Positions 47,818 through 60,539 of a stretch of 64,000 nt of DNA are shown here, in pieces. How positions within the stretch are numbered: the stretch's first letter is position 1; each line of letters begins with the position of its first letter. A program made the translations under genes and the position numbers. This stretch comes from Xanthobacteraceae bacterium (GTDB taxonomy: Bacteria; Pseudomonadota; Alphaproteobacteria; Rhizobiales; Xanthobacteraceae). The stretch is from positions 1 through 64,000 of the forward strand of contig JASHQS010000067.1 in NCBI GenBank assembly GCA_030038995.1, in the 5' to 3' direction. The notes beneath the pieces were generated by a model. The model was not told where the DNA came from. It did no database searches and saw only the letters and a program-made list of their open reading frames with translations.

Positions 47818-49689
47818 ATGAGCACCCTGTTAGCCGAAAAGGTGACTGCGTTGCAGAGTCGGGAAGCCGACCCGGCGCCCTATCCGCGGCAGCTCGTTCT
47901 CGACTGGACCGACTATTGCAATGCGAAATGCTTCTTCTGCTGGCGCGAGAAGTACGAGCAGGAAATCGGCGGTATGGGCGAGTTCATACCGTTCGCGAAG
48001 CTCAAGAAGCTCGAAGACGTTCTCAGCAAGGTGGAAATTTTCGGGATTTCCAGCGGCATCGGCGAGCCGCTGCTGCACCCGGAGCTCGATGAAATATTGA
48101 CCTGGCTGTACCGGATCAATCCCTCGATCCGGCTGCAAACGGTGACCAATGGCACGACGCTGACTGCCGCCAAGGCGGCATGGTTCGCCGGGCACCTCGA
48201 TTGGCTTTCGGTATCGCTGAACGCGGCCAACGGCGATGCCCACATGCGCGACATGTTCCCGCACCTCGCCAAGCGGGGCATCGATGCCGGGAAGAGGTTC
48301 GATCTCCACATTCGCCATCTGACCGAGTTCATGGCGGCACTCCCGCTCGAGGACCGCCGCCGGGTCAGATTTCAGATGGTCACCCATCGGTATAACGTGA
48401 AGGACGTGGTCGATTTCGTTCGCCTCGTTCACCGAATTGGAGGCTTCCAAGCCGTCTTCACCAATATCGCGGCGCATCCCGATACGATTGATTGGTCGCT
48501 GTACTGGATCAAGGATCAGTACAACGATCTGATAGAGGAAGCTTGTGAGGTAGGAACGCGCCTTGGCGTGCAAGTCCACTCGGTGCGGTTTTTTACCGGC
48601 GTCAAGCCGGTGTTCGACCTCGACAAGGTCTGCCGCGACCCGATCGACATCGCCTACATCAGCCGGTCCAGTCATGCCTCGCCCTGTTGTCACTGGACCG
48701 AAGCGCAGATCCCGGTTGATTACTACAATGATGAACAGGGATTCGAGAAATACTGGAACAGCGATCTGCTGCAGCGGTTGCGCCGCAAGCGTGACTTCGC
48801 CAGCTGCCGCGTCTGCGGCATGTCGCGAATTTTCGACGAGACGAGCTTTCATTTCTCGCCGAAGCTGAAGCAAATCCTCATCAAAGAGGGCCGGATAGCG
48901 GAGATCAACAGCGAGAACGATTTCCCCGATGCCGGCTTGGTGCGAACCTGCGTCGACAACAAGCTGGACCTGCCGAGCATCCGGCGCACGCTGTTGGCTG
49001 TCGGACTGCCGGCCGAGATGGCCGGCGTCATCGAAACCCAGGGTCTTGCGGCGCTGCCGGCGCTCGATCGAGCCTGTTGGGATGCCTTCCAGAAAGCCGA
49101 CCTGCCGCTGACGAGCGCCAGCGTTGCCTTGGCCGGTCCTTTCCTCGGCATCGGCTGGGGCATCCCCATCCACGAGTATCAAAACCGGCTTTCGGCGCGC
49201 TGGATCGGTGCCGCGCAGCAGGCATCGATTTTTGTCCGGGTCCAGCCGGGCACGGCCTGCGAGCTCTCCTTCACCGTCCATCACGTCCATCCGGCCGAAT
49301 TGGAGTCGCAGTTGGGCATCAATGTGTGCGGCCGCGCGCTGGAGACGCGGCGGTCTCGCGATCTCGTCGGGCGGGCGACGCTCAGCGCAACCGTGCCGGA
49401 CGATCTGACCGAAGCCTGCCATGGGCGTTTGTGGGTGCGAATCGGCGCCTTCAGCGAAAATGGACGAGTGCTGGCGGGGCACGTGTCGCTGGTGCGGTTG
49501 ACGTTGTCCGATCCGGCCAAGGCTGGCGTCGCCAAGCTGGAACAGGCCGTTGCCGAAAAAGATGCGCTGCTGGCCCAGCTAAGCGGACGGCTCGCGGCGC
49601 TCGAGGAAGAGCTGAAGGCCTTGTATGCATCGCGGTCGTGGCGCGTCACTGCCCCACTGAGGAAATTCAGACGTTGGCTGCACAGGTAA
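47818..49689 (+). CDS. Radical SAM protein with SPASM-like Cys cluster and C-terminal accessory/coiled-coil region
   Basis: LVLDWTDYCNAKCFFCWREKYEQEIGG (CxxxCxxC); SHASPCCHWTEAQI...FASCRVCGMSRIF; tail LAALEEELKALYASRSWRVTAPLRKFRRWLHR. Confidence 0.87.
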   Translation: MSTLLAEKVTALQSREADPAPYPRQLVLDWTDYCNAKCFFCWREKYEQEIGGMGEFIPFAKLKKLEDVLSKVEIFGISSGIGEPLLHPELDEILTWLYRINPSIRLQTVTNGTTLTAAKAAWFAGHLDWLSVSLNAANGDAHMRDMFPHLAKRGIDAGKRFDLHIRHLTEFMAALPLEDRRRVRFQMVTHRYNVKDVVDFVRLVHRIGGFQAVFTNIAAHPDTIDWSLYWIKDQYNDLIEEACEVGTRLGVQVHSVRFFTGVKPVFDLDKVCRDPIDIAYISRSSHASPCCHWTEAQIPVDYYNDEQGFEKYWNSDLLQRLRRKRDFASCRVCGMSRIFDETSFHFSPKLKQILIKEGRIAEINSENDFPDAGLVRTCVDNKLDLPSIRRTLLAVGLPAEMAGVIETQGLAALPALDRACWDAFQKADLPLTSASVALAGPFLGIGWGIPIHEYQNRLSARWIGAAQQASIFVRVQPGTACELSFTVHHVHPAELESQLGINVCGRALETRRSRDLVGRATLSATVPDDLTEACHGRLWVRIGAFSENGRVLAGHVSLVRLTLSDPAKAGVAKLEQAVAEKDALLAQLSGRLAALEEELKALYASRSWRVTAPLRKFRRWLHR

Positions 49690-49898
49690 GCGCATCTTGT
49701 GGGATTCGCCTCTGACAACGCATCGCGTGCATTCATTCAACATATTCGACACGAGCTATTACATCGCGTCCGATCCGTTGCCCGGCGCGCTCATGCTTCA
49801 CTCCTCGCCCGGGGGAATTGGCAGCTTGAATACGTCACGCATCGCCCGTTCATCGTTCGGCGGCGGGCGCGTCGCTGCAATCAGCCCCAGCGCGGCCA

Positions 49899-52325
49899 AT
49901 GAGTGACAGTACCGCCGGCCCGGCGCCCGCCAGCTTGCCCACGCGCATCATCGGCTATGCGTGGGGCGATTCCTACGTCGACGAACTCATCAACCTTGCG
50001 CTTCCGGCGCTGCTCGCGCCCGGCAATTTGCCCGCCGTCGCGGCGCAGGTGCCATGCGAGCTGGTGCTGGTTTCCGAGGAGCGGCTGTTCGCCAGGATCG
50101 CCGACCACGCCGCAGTCAGGGCAGCGCAAAAGCTCTGTCCGGTGCGGCTCGTCGGCCTCGACGATCTGATCACGCGCAGCGACAAGTACGGCATGGCGCT
50201 GACTTACGCGCTGCACCGGGCCTTTGCCGATCTCGGCCCCGCGATGACCGACGCCTGGCTCATCTTCTTCAATGCCGATTTCGTGCTTGCCGACGGCAGC
50301 CTGCGCAATCTGCTCGGCCATCTCAGGCGCGGCGAGCGCATCGTCGCCTCGCCGAGCTATTGCACCGTGAAGGAGGATCTCGTCCCGGCGCTGCAGCGGC
50401 GGCTTGCCGGTGACCCCACAGTGCTTCGTATTCCGCCGCGCGAGATGGCCGAGCTCATCCTGCGGCATCGCCACATCACGATCCGCGGCAAGACCATCAA
50501 TCAAAGCGGCTTTCACCTGTTGCAGGCCGACCAGTTCTACTGGCAGGTGGACGACAACACGCTCGTCGGCCAGCAGATGCCGGTCGCCATCGTCGGCATG
50601 CGGCCGCAGCGTTATCTGGCGGAGCCCAATGCGTTCTGGGACCACGGGCTGATGCTGGAACTGTGCCCGGATGCCGAGGTCAAGCTGCTCGGCGATTCGG
50701 ACGAGTTTTTGATGCTCGAGCTGCGCAGCGGCGGCGTCGCCTGGGAACAGATCGTCCACGGTCCGCCGGATCCGCGGGATCTCGCGGAGCGGATGATCAC
50801 CTGGGTCACGCCCTACCAGACAAGCTTTGCCCATCGGCCGCTGGTCCTGCACGCCGCCGATATTCCGCCCGTTGCGGACGCTGCGCGCAAAGAGCTCGAC
50901 GCCTTCGTGACCAAGGTGCTGTCGTTCGCTCCGAAGTTTCCATCGCACCTCGGCCATCCGCAATGGGATTACCACTGGCCCGATTTCATGAAGATCCGGC
51001 ACGCGTTTCTGTCCACAAAGCTCGGCTCGCGGACCGAGTTCGAGCCGCCCCCTGACGGCATGCTCGCGATCGATCGGCTGTGGTGGCGCCTGGATGGCGC
51101 GGAAAAAGCGCACGCGCAGCGGATCGGACTGTTGACGGGCGCGCTCCAGGAGATTGATCGCGAACTTACCGACTATGCCGCGACGGCCCTCGACGAGGCC
51201 GCTGTGACCATCGGCAGCAATGCGCCCGCGGCGAACGGCGTTTTCGCGCGCAGATCGTTGGACGCCGGCGCGCCGAGCACGCCTGACGCGGCCCGGAACC
51301 GCGCGATCTTGGACGTCATCGATCGCACATTGGCAAAGAAGCGCGACGAAGCGGAAGCGCGCAAAGCCAAAATTCGCCTCGCCATGGCGGCCGCCGAGGA
51401 ACAGCATGTCGCTGGCGGCAGCGAGGAGCGCCGCAAGGCGCGGCGCGAATACCAGCGCCTGCTGCAGCCGCGCGTCAAATCGGCCGGAATTCCGATCGTG
51501 CGTTGGCGCGGCGGAGACGAACGTGAGCCCGTCCGGCCGCTCGAACTGGCGACGCTTGCCCCGGGCCCGGCGGTCTTCGACATTCCCTGGTTTCACGTGC
51601 CCTGGCAGCTGCCGCAGGAACGCCCGGCGAGCCACGGTAAGCTGCCCGGTGAAACTCTGCCGCGCCGCATCGCGCGCAAGGCCTATTATCGGGTGTTCGG
51701 CTGCTGGCCGCGTGTGACCATGCTCAATCCGTTCTGGGCTTGCGCGCAGCCCTTGCTGGCGGCGATCGAGGCGGCGAAGGCCGCCGGCGCCCGCGATGCT
51801 CTCGTCGCCATCGACACGCCCGGTGTCTTCCTCGGCCTCACCGAACTGCCGGGCAGGATCGCGCACGTGTCTCCTGCGGGATTGGAATCGGAGCTGTTTG
51901 CGAAGGCGATCGATCCGCGCCAGCAGTTCGATCTCTGCGTGCTGCAGCTCAACACCGACGACATGCCGCGTTTGTCCGAATTGCTCGCCACGCTGGTGCC
52001 GTACTTGCGCCCGGGCGGTACCATTGTCGGCTTCCACATGAATGGCGGGCGGCCGGTCGGCGCGCCGCGATTGGACGGCCGCAACAGCAGGGTGGCATTC
52101 ACCGGCTCGGCGGCGTCGATGCGTGCCATGCGAGTCTATTTGGCAGCGTTCAACCGCATCTATGGACGGCGACCTTTGGGCACGGTCCGTGGCTTGTCGA
52201 TGCTGGCCTTGAGCATGCCGCTGGTGTTTTGGGCCAATCGAGCCGAGGCCGCGGCGGCGAAAACAGGCCGCCTGCCCGATCCAATGGCGCGGACGAGCGT
52301 CACCATCGTCGTCCACCAAGCCTGA
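49899..52325 (+). CDS. Third, longer paralog (C) of the GT-like/methyltransferase-like family at 8121..11851
   Basis: GYAWGDSYVDELINLALPALLAPGNLPAV...VRLVGLDDLITRSDKYGMALTYALHRAFADLGPAMTDAWLIFFNADFVLADGSL...ADQFYWQVDDNTLVGQQMPVAIVGMRPQR. Confidence 0.75.
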   Translation: MSDSTAGPAPASLPTRIIGYAWGDSYVDELINLALPALLAPGNLPAVAAQVPCELVLVSEERLFARIADHAAVRAAQKLCPVRLVGLDDLITRSDKYGMALTYALHRAFADLGPAMTDAWLIFFNADFVLADGSLRNLLGHLRRGERIVASPSYCTVKEDLVPALQRRLAGDPTVLRIPPREMAELILRHRHITIRGKTINQSGFHLLQADQFYWQVDDNTLVGQQMPVAIVGMRPQRYLAEPNAFWDHGLMLELCPDAEVKLLGDSDEFLMLELRSGGVAWEQIVHGPPDPRDLAERMITWVTPYQTSFAHRPLVLHAADIPPVADAARKELDAFVTKVLSFAPKFPSHLGHPQWDYHWPDFMKIRHAFLSTKLGSRTEFEPPPDGMLAIDRLWWRLDGAEKAHAQRIGLLTGALQEIDRELTDYAATALDEAAVTIGSNAPAANGVFARRSLDAGAPSTPDAARNRAILDVIDRTLAKKRDEAEARKAKIRLAMAAAEEQHVAGGSEERRKARREYQRLLQPRVKSAGIPIVRWRGGDEREPVRPLELATLAPGPAVFDIPWFHVPWQLPQERPASHGKLPGETLPRRIARKAYYRVFGCWPRVTMLNPFWACAQPLLAAIEAAKAAGARDALVAIDTPGVFLGLTELPGRIAHVSPAGLESELFAKAIDPRQQFDLCVLQLNTDDMPRLSELLATLVPYLRPGGTIVGFHMNGGRPVGAPRLDGRNSRVAFTGSAASMRAMRVYLAAFNRIYGRRPLGTVRGLSMLALSMPLVFWANRAEAAAAKTGRLPDPMARTSVTIVVHQA

Positions 52326-52516
52326 ACGGCAGGCGCCGCAACCTCCGCCATGTGTGGCTAACCGGCCACGCCGTTGGGAAAAACCGTGCAAATCGTCCTC
52401 TCATGATTGCAGACTTGCCGCCGCAGCGGTAAGCATCGGGCTTACTGCAAGCGTAGATTTCTAAAAGCGTTCGGGGCCATCGGAGGCGAGGCGGGGCGGC
52501 TATCTCCGCAAACGCA

Positions 52517-55500
52517 ATGCGGTCATTGGATGCGTTGCAGGTCGCTGCGCGGCAGTGCGCCGCGCAAGGGGTACATGCGCGCCCGCGCCGATCGTTGCGC
52601 CGGGCGGCGGCCTTGCTCGCCTGTACCTGCCTGAGCGGCGGCGCGGCCTACGCCCAGAACGCGACGTGGAACGGAAGCACCACTGATTGGAATACCCCGA
52701 CCAACTGGACGCCCAACACGGTACCGACGGGCACCGCCACGTTCGCAGCCACGGGGAGTACGTCCGTCGATAATGCCAGCGGTCTCGTCTCGATCGGCGC
52801 CATCGACTTCAATGCGGTTGCGCAGGCCTACTCCTTTACCATTGACAATCCGTTCCTGATCAACGGTACCGGCGTCACCAATAATTCTGCGAATACCCAG
52901 AACTTCAGTATCACGGACGGCAACTCGCTGGTGTTCCAGAACGGAAGCTCCGCCAACACCGGTACCGGCACCGTCGCGTACAACAATAGCGGCTTTATCG
53001 TCTTTAACGACACCAGCACTGCCGGCAATGCAAACACGACTTTCACGAATAATGAAATCCTTCAGTTCAATGACAGCAGCTCTGCCGGCAGCGCTTCGTT
53101 CACCAATAACATCGAAATGGACTTTTTTAATTCGGCCACCGCCGCCAGCGCGGTCATCAGCAACACCAGCACCGGCACTCTGACCTTCAACAATTCCGCC
53201 ACCGCCGCCGACGCCAACATCACCAACGGCGGCACGGTTATTTTCGGCAACTCCAGCACCGGCGGCAACGCCGCCATCACGAATAATTCCGGCGCCACCC
53301 TCACGTTCAACGACTCCAGCAGCGCCGGCAGCGCGGTCGTCAACAACAACGGCGGAGCGCTCAATTTCAACAATTCGAGCACGGCGGGTTCGGCAAGCAT
53401 AACCGACGATCCCAGCGGCACCATCGTCTTTGCCAATACCAGCACGGGCGGTAACGCCACCATCAACAACGAAAGCGGCGCCACGCTCACGTTTAACGAT
53501 ACCAGCAGCGCCGGCAGCGCCGCGATTACCAACGTAGGAACGGCTACCTTCAACACTTCGAGCACGGCCGGCAACGCCAGCATTCTCAACACCGGCGCCG
53601 GCACGCTCACCTTTAACGCCACCAGTACGGCCGGTGAGGCTACAATCAACAATGTGTCTACGATGGTCTTCAACAACTCGGCGACGGCCGGCAGTGCGAC
53701 CATCACCAATATCGGCCCGACCGGCAATCTGACGTTCAACAATACCAGCACGGCCGGCACGGCCAGCATCACCAACGACTCCTCGCTGACGTTCAACAAC
53801 TCGAGCAATGCCGGCAGTGCGACCATCGTCAACAACCAGACTGCGACGTTTAACAACTCGGCCGATGCCGGCAGCGCGACCATCACCAATAATCTTACTT
53901 TGAATTTCAATAATTCGAGCACCGCCGACACAGCCACGATCACTACCAACAGCCCGGGCACAGTCTCGTTCACCGGCTCCAGCACCGGCGGCAATGCGCG
54001 CTTCATCACCAACGCCGGCGGCACCTTCGACATGTCGGGGTTGACCGACGGCGGCATGACCGCCGGCTCGATCGAAGGGGCCGGCAGTTATTTCCTCGGC
54101 GGCAACGCGCTCACGGTGGGCAGCAACGACCTGTCCACCACGGTGAGCGGCGTGATCTCCGACGGCGGCTCGAACGGCGGCAGCGGCGGCTCGCTCATCA
54201 AGGTCGGCACCGGCACGCTAACCCTGACCAATACCGAGACCTATACGGGCGCCACCGCCGTCGATGCCGGCACACTGCTGGTCAACGGCTCGATCGCGGC
54301 GTCGAGCGGCGTGACGGTCAATTCCGGCGGCACGCTCGGCGGCACCGGCACGGTATCGTCCACGACCGTCGAGTCCGGCGGCACGTTCGCGCCCGGCAAT
54401 AGCACGCCCGGCACCTCGATGACGGTGAGCGGCAGCCTCGCCTTCCTGTCGGGGGCGATGTACCTGATCCAGGTCAGCCCGGCGACCGCGAGCTTCGCCA
54501 ACGTCACGATCGGCACAGCCTCGCTCAACGGCACCGTGGACGCGGCGTTCGCGCCGGGCACCTACATGCAGAAGCAATACACCATCCTGATGTCGACCGG
54601 CGGCATCAACGGGACGTTTGCTTCGCTCAGTACCATGAACCTGCCGAGCAACTTTACGGCAAGCCTCAGCTATTCGCCGAACGACGTGTTCTTGAACCTC
54701 AAGGCGTCGATTCCAATGACTGGGCTCAACGTCAACCAGCAGAACGTCGCCAATGCGTTGAATACGTTCTTCAACAACGGCGGCACGCTGCCGCCCGGTT
54801 TTGTGGGGGTGCTCGGCCTGACCGGCGCCAACTTGGCGAACGCGCTGACGCAATTGGACGGCGAGGTCGCGACCGGCGCCGACAAGGGCGCGTTCCTGAT
54901 GCTGAGCGAATTCCTCGGCGTGATGCTCGATCCGTTCGTCGATGGCCGGATCGGTGGCGCCGGTGGGCCGATGGGCTTCGCGCCGGATCAAGAGCCGGCG
55001 TTCCCGTCCGACATCGCGCTGGCCTATGCGGGCGTGCTCAAGGCGCCGCCGCCGGCGACCTTTGCGCAGCGCTGGACGGCGTGGGGATCGGCGTTCGGCG
55101 GCGGTGAATTCACCCAGGGCAATGCGGTCATCGGCTCGAATAGCACCAACGCGCAGGCGAGCGGCTTTGCCGGCGGCATGGATTACCATCTCACGCCAGA
55201 CACGGTATTTGGCTTCGGGCTATCGGGTGGCGAGACCGGCTGGAGCTTGGCGCAGGGCCTCGGCACGGGCCGCAGCGATGCGTTCCAGGCTGGGCTTTAC
55301 GGCGTGAGCCATGCGGGCCCGGCCTATGTGGCGGCGGCGGTCGCTGCTGCCGAGCATTGGATGTCGACGAGCCGCGTCGCGCTCGGCGACCCGCTCACCG
55401 CGAGCTTCAACGCGCAGGCTTACGGCGGCCGCCTGGAGGCCGGCTATCGTTACGGCGTCTGGTCTGGCGCCGGCGTCTCACCCTACGCGGCCGTGCAATT

Positions 55501-55900
55501 CGAAGCGTTTCACACGCCGGCCTACAGCGAGGCCGATCTGACCGGCGGCGGGTTCGGATTGTCTTACGCCGCCCAGAACGCCACCGATACGCGCAGCGAG
55601 CTGGGCGCGCGCCTGGACGACCTCACCGCGTTCCAGGGCATGCCGCTGTTGCTGCGCGCCCGCTTGGCCTGGGCGCATGACTGGACAACGAACCCGACGC
55701 TGAGCGCGGTATTCGAGGCGCTGCCGGGAGCCAGTTTCGTCGTGAATGGCGCGGCGACGCCGCCCAATTCGGCGCTCGTCTCTGCCGGCGGCGAATTACG
55801 GCTGACGCCGCGCTGGACGTTCCTGACCAAGTTTGACGGCGAGTTCGCTTCTACCGCACAGACTTACGCCGGATCGGGCACGCTACGCTACACGTGGTGA
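52517..55900 (+). CDS. Autotransporter (type Va) with repetitive passenger and C-terminal beta-barrel
   Basis: Extended signal region ending GGAAYAQ; many (x)FNNSSTAGSATITN repeats; PATR-like KVGTGTLTLTNTETYTGATAVDAGTLLVNGS; C-terminal barrel ending SGTLRYTW. Confidence 0.93.
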   Translation: MRSLDALQVAARQCAAQGVHARPRRSLRRAAALLACTCLSGGAAYAQNATWNGSTTDWNTPTNWTPNTVPTGTATFAATGSTSVDNASGLVSIGAIDFNAVAQAYSFTIDNPFLINGTGVTNNSANTQNFSITDGNSLVFQNGSSANTGTGTVAYNNSGFIVFNDTSTAGNANTTFTNNEILQFNDSSSAGSASFTNNIEMDFFNSATAASAVISNTSTGTLTFNNSATAADANITNGGTVIFGNSSTGGNAAITNNSGATLTFNDSSSAGSAVVNNNGGALNFNNSSTAGSASITDDPSGTIVFANTSTGGNATINNESGATLTFNDTSSAGSAAITNVGTATFNTSSTAGNASILNTGAGTLTFNATSTAGEATINNVSTMVFNNSATAGSATITNIGPTGNLTFNNTSTAGTASITNDSSLTFNNSSNAGSATIVNNQTATFNNSADAGSATITNNLTLNFNNSSTADTATITTNSPGTVSFTGSSTGGNARFITNAGGTFDMSGLTDGGMTAGSIEGAGSYFLGGNALTVGSNDLSTTVSGVISDGGSNGGSGGSLIKVGTGTLTLTNTETYTGATAVDAGTLLVNGSIAASSGVTVNSGGTLGGTGTVSSTTVESGGTFAPGNSTPGTSMTVSGSLAFLSGAMYLIQVSPATASFANVTIGTASLNGTVDAAFAPGTYMQKQYTILMSTGGINGTFASLSTMNLPSNFTASLSYSPNDVFLNLKASIPMTGLNVNQQNVANALNTFFNNGGTLPPGFVGVLGLTGANLANALTQLDGEVATGADKGAFLMLSEFLGVMLDPFVDGRIGGAGGPMGFAPDQEPAFPSDIALAYAGVLKAPPPATFAQRWTAWGSAFGGGEFTQGNAVIGSNSTNAQASGFAGGMDYHLTPDTVFGFGLSGGETGWSLAQGLGTGRSDAFQAGLYGVSHAGPAYVAAAVAAAEHWMSTSRVALGDPLTASFNAQAYGGRLEAGYRYGVWSGAGVSPYAAVQFEAFHTPAYSEADLTGGGFGLSYAAQNATDTRSELGARLDDLTAFQGMPLLLRARLAWAHDWTTNPTLSAVFEALPGASFVVNGAATPPNSALVSAGGELRLTPRWTFLTKFDGEFASTAQTYAGSGTLRYTW
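52928..54026 (+). repeat. About 18 tandem repeats of 19-22 aa (consensus LTFNNSSTAGSATITNxxGT) in autotransporter passenger
   Basis: Repeats aligned by eye in the translated passenger. Confidence 0.9.
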
Positions 55901-55975
55901 TCGCCGCTCCCCGGCAGGACCTCTGCTCGATAATCCCGCCGGCATCGAGGCCGCAACGATTGCCGGCGCGAATTC

Positions 55976-57463
55976 CTACCGCTCGCGGGCTGTGTCGCTG
56001 ACGGCCTCGCGCAATGGTGACAGCAGATAATCAATGGCGCGGCGCTGTCCGGTCTTGATCTCGACGTTGACCGCCATGCCGGGCATCAGCGCTACCTGTT
56101 TGCCGTCGATGTCCATGGTGCGTTGCGCCAGCCGGATGGTCGCGGGAAAGACCAGATTCTGCGTCTTCGCCGGCGCCCCCGTCATGGCGCCCTGCGGCCG
56201 CGCCGCATTGGCGGCATCGCTGAGTTCGGTGGCGTCGCGTTCGTCGACGGCATCGCGCGACACCCTTTCGACGGTGCCGTCGATGGTGCCGTAGCGGGTG
56301 AACGGGAACGAGTCGACCTTGACCACCGCGTTCTGGCCCGCCGCGACGAAGCCGATGTCCTGGTTGGCGACCATCGCCTTGATCTCGAGCGGCTGGTCGA
56401 ACGGCACGATGGTGAGCAACGGTTGGCCGCTCGCCACCACTTGACCCAGGCTCGACACCGCAAGCTGCTGCACGGTGCCGGAAATCGGCGCCCGCAGCAC
56501 GGTGTGGCTGGCCTTGGTCTGCGCCTTGATCAAATCCTGCGCGAGGTGATCGCGCTTGCTCTCAACCGCGGCAAGCTTCTGCGCTTGATCGGCGACGAAC
56601 TGGCTGATGACTTGCTCGATCTTGCGGCCGAGCGAAGCCATCGCCGCGCCGGTCTCCAGAAGCTGGCCGCGCTCGTCGGTATCGGTCGTGAGCTGCGTCT
56701 CGTAGTCCTGCAACGCCTCGATGGTTTGCGCGCGCGAATCGGCGCCCATGGCTTGCAGCTTCTCGCGCATCGACACGCGTTCCTTCGCCAGCGCGATCAG
56801 CTTTTGCCGCTCGGCAATGGTGGCTTCGAGCCGCGCCTTGGTCGCGACCTTCTCGGCGAGCTGCGACTTGAGGCTATTGACGGTCGAGCGCAGCTCGGCG
56901 AGATCGGCGGCCAGCACGCCTGCCTCGCGGCGGCGCACCGGCTCGCTGATGCCGGCGGCAAACGCGATCGGCGCCGGCGCCATGGCTTCGGTCTGGGCGG
57001 CGGCAATCGCCGCTTTGCGTCTTGCCGCCTCGGCGGTCGCGGCTTCGAGATCGCTCGCCTGCGCTTGCCGCTCGGCCGCAGTTTCGGTCGGATCGAGCTC
57101 GATCAGAACGTCGCCGGCGTTGACCCGGCTGCCGTTCTGTACGCGAACGGCCACCACCTTGCCGGCGTCGACCGGCTGCACCACCTTCGATCCGCCGTCC
57201 GGCTGGATTTTTCCGGGCGCGACCGCATAGATGTCGATCCAGCCGAAATACGACCAGGCCAGCGCGCCGAAAAACAGCGCACAGATCGCCAGCAGCAGCG
57301 ACTTGGCGACCGGCGAGGGCGGCGTCGCCAGGATCTCGAGCGCGGCCGGCAAGAACTCGCGGTCGGTAGCGGTCAGCTGCGAGGACGCCGTCCGCGCTAT
57401 GAGCGCCTTGCCGCCGGATGTTGCGGACGTTGCCGGATGATTTCCTGATTGCACCAAACTCAT
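55976..57463 (-). CDS. HlyD-family type I secretion periplasmic adaptor
   Basis: YFGWIDIYAVAPGKIQPDGGSKVVQPVDAGKVVAVRVQNGSRVNAGDVLIELDPTET; long coiled coil; LRAPISGTVQQLAVSSLGQVV. Confidence 0.93.
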   Translation of the reverse strand: MSLVQSGNHPATSATSGGKALIARTASSQLTATDREFLPAALEILATPPSPVAKSLLLAICALFFGALAWSYFGWIDIYAVAPGKIQPDGGSKVVQPVDAGKVVAVRVQNGSRVNAGDVLIELDPTETAAERQAQASDLEAATAEAARRKAAIAAAQTEAMAPAPIAFAAGISEPVRRREAGVLAADLAELRSTVNSLKSQLAEKVATKARLEATIAERQKLIALAKERVSMREKLQAMGADSRAQTIEALQDYETQLTTDTDERGQLLETGAAMASLGRKIEQVISQFVADQAQKLAAVESKRDHLAQDLIKAQTKASHTVLRAPISGTVQQLAVSSLGQVVASGQPLLTIVPFDQPLEIKAMVANQDIGFVAAGQNAVVKVDSFPFTRYGTIDGTVERVSRDAVDERDATELSDAANAARPQGAMTGAPAKTQNLVFPATIRLAQRTMDIDGKQVALMPGMAVNVEIKTGQRRAIDYLLSPLREAVSDTARER

Positions 57464-57478
57464 GCTCGTCTTAGCGCT

Positions 57479-59743
<2,265 letters not shown>

Positions 59744-59905
59744 CTTCAACCTTGAACTCGGGTGCTTACCGCCGCATGCGCCGCTTGCCACCCGCGATCG
59801 GCGATTAACGCTATTTTTCACAACCTATCAAGCGCTTATTTGACCCGCAGGTGAACATTTTCATAGGGTGAAACGGCGCGCGGTCTTTCAAGCTTTCATC
59901 ACACG

Positions 59906-60490
59906 ATGAAGATACGATTCGCTATGCCTTGGTGTTTAGCCGCTTTGACCGTTCCATTGGCGCTGGTCGCTTTGGGATTGGGTTCGCGCGGGGGCTTTTC
60001 CGCACCCTTGACGCAGCCGGCCGTCAGCGAAGGCGCGGCGTCGCTCGAGCGCGTCGACCTGCGGCGCTCGGCTGATAATCCGTTCAAGCATTGTTTTAAG
60101 CGCAAGGAGGCGCGCTCATGCCGCGGCGTCGGTACCGCGAAGAGTGGCGCAGCCGCGCGCCTGCCGCACCCTGCCGCGTTGCCTGGGCAAAGCGCCGGCC
60201 CCGCCGCATCGTCGGGAACTTTGCATCTGCCGAGCGGTCTGCCATCCGGCGCGGGTTCGGACCGAACCAACGTGAAACGGCAGGTCGAGCCCAGGTCGGC
60301 CAAGTCGCAGGCCGACACCGGATTGAAGTTCACCGGCGGCATGGGCGTGCCAACCAACCGCGCGGCCCTGGAAGGCGCGTTGAGCCCCTACCAGCAGCCC
60401 AACGGCAACACCAGCGCATCGACGTCCGGCAAGCCGACCAACGGCATCGAAGAGCAGGGCATGCATTTCGGTTTCGAGTGGCGGTATTAG
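59906..60490 (+). CDS. Hypothetical secreted protein
   Basis: Signal-like MKIRFAMPWCLAALTVPLALVALGLGSRGGFSAP; low-complexity remainder. Confidence 0.5.
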   Translation: MKIRFAMPWCLAALTVPLALVALGLGSRGGFSAPLTQPAVSEGAASLERVDLRRSADNPFKHCFKRKEARSCRGVGTAKSGAAARLPHPAALPGQSAGPAASSGTLHLPSGLPSGAGSDRTNVKRQVEPRSAKSQADTGLKFTGGMGVPTNRAALEGALSPYQQPNGNTSASTSGKPTNGIEEQGMHFGFEWRY

Positions 60491-60539
60491 CCGCCACTTC
60501 GCGCCGCGGTCGGTGGCGAATTATTGGACACGCGGCTCG

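Noticed and set aside
49881-52391. 836-aa minus-strand ORF
   Set aside because: Antisense shadow of paralog C (49899..52325), rich in R/H/Q with no recognisable domain.
53062-54057. 331-aa minus-strand ORF with repetitive PALLELLKV sequence
   Set aside because: Arises from the DNA repeats of the autotransporter passenger read on the opposite strand.
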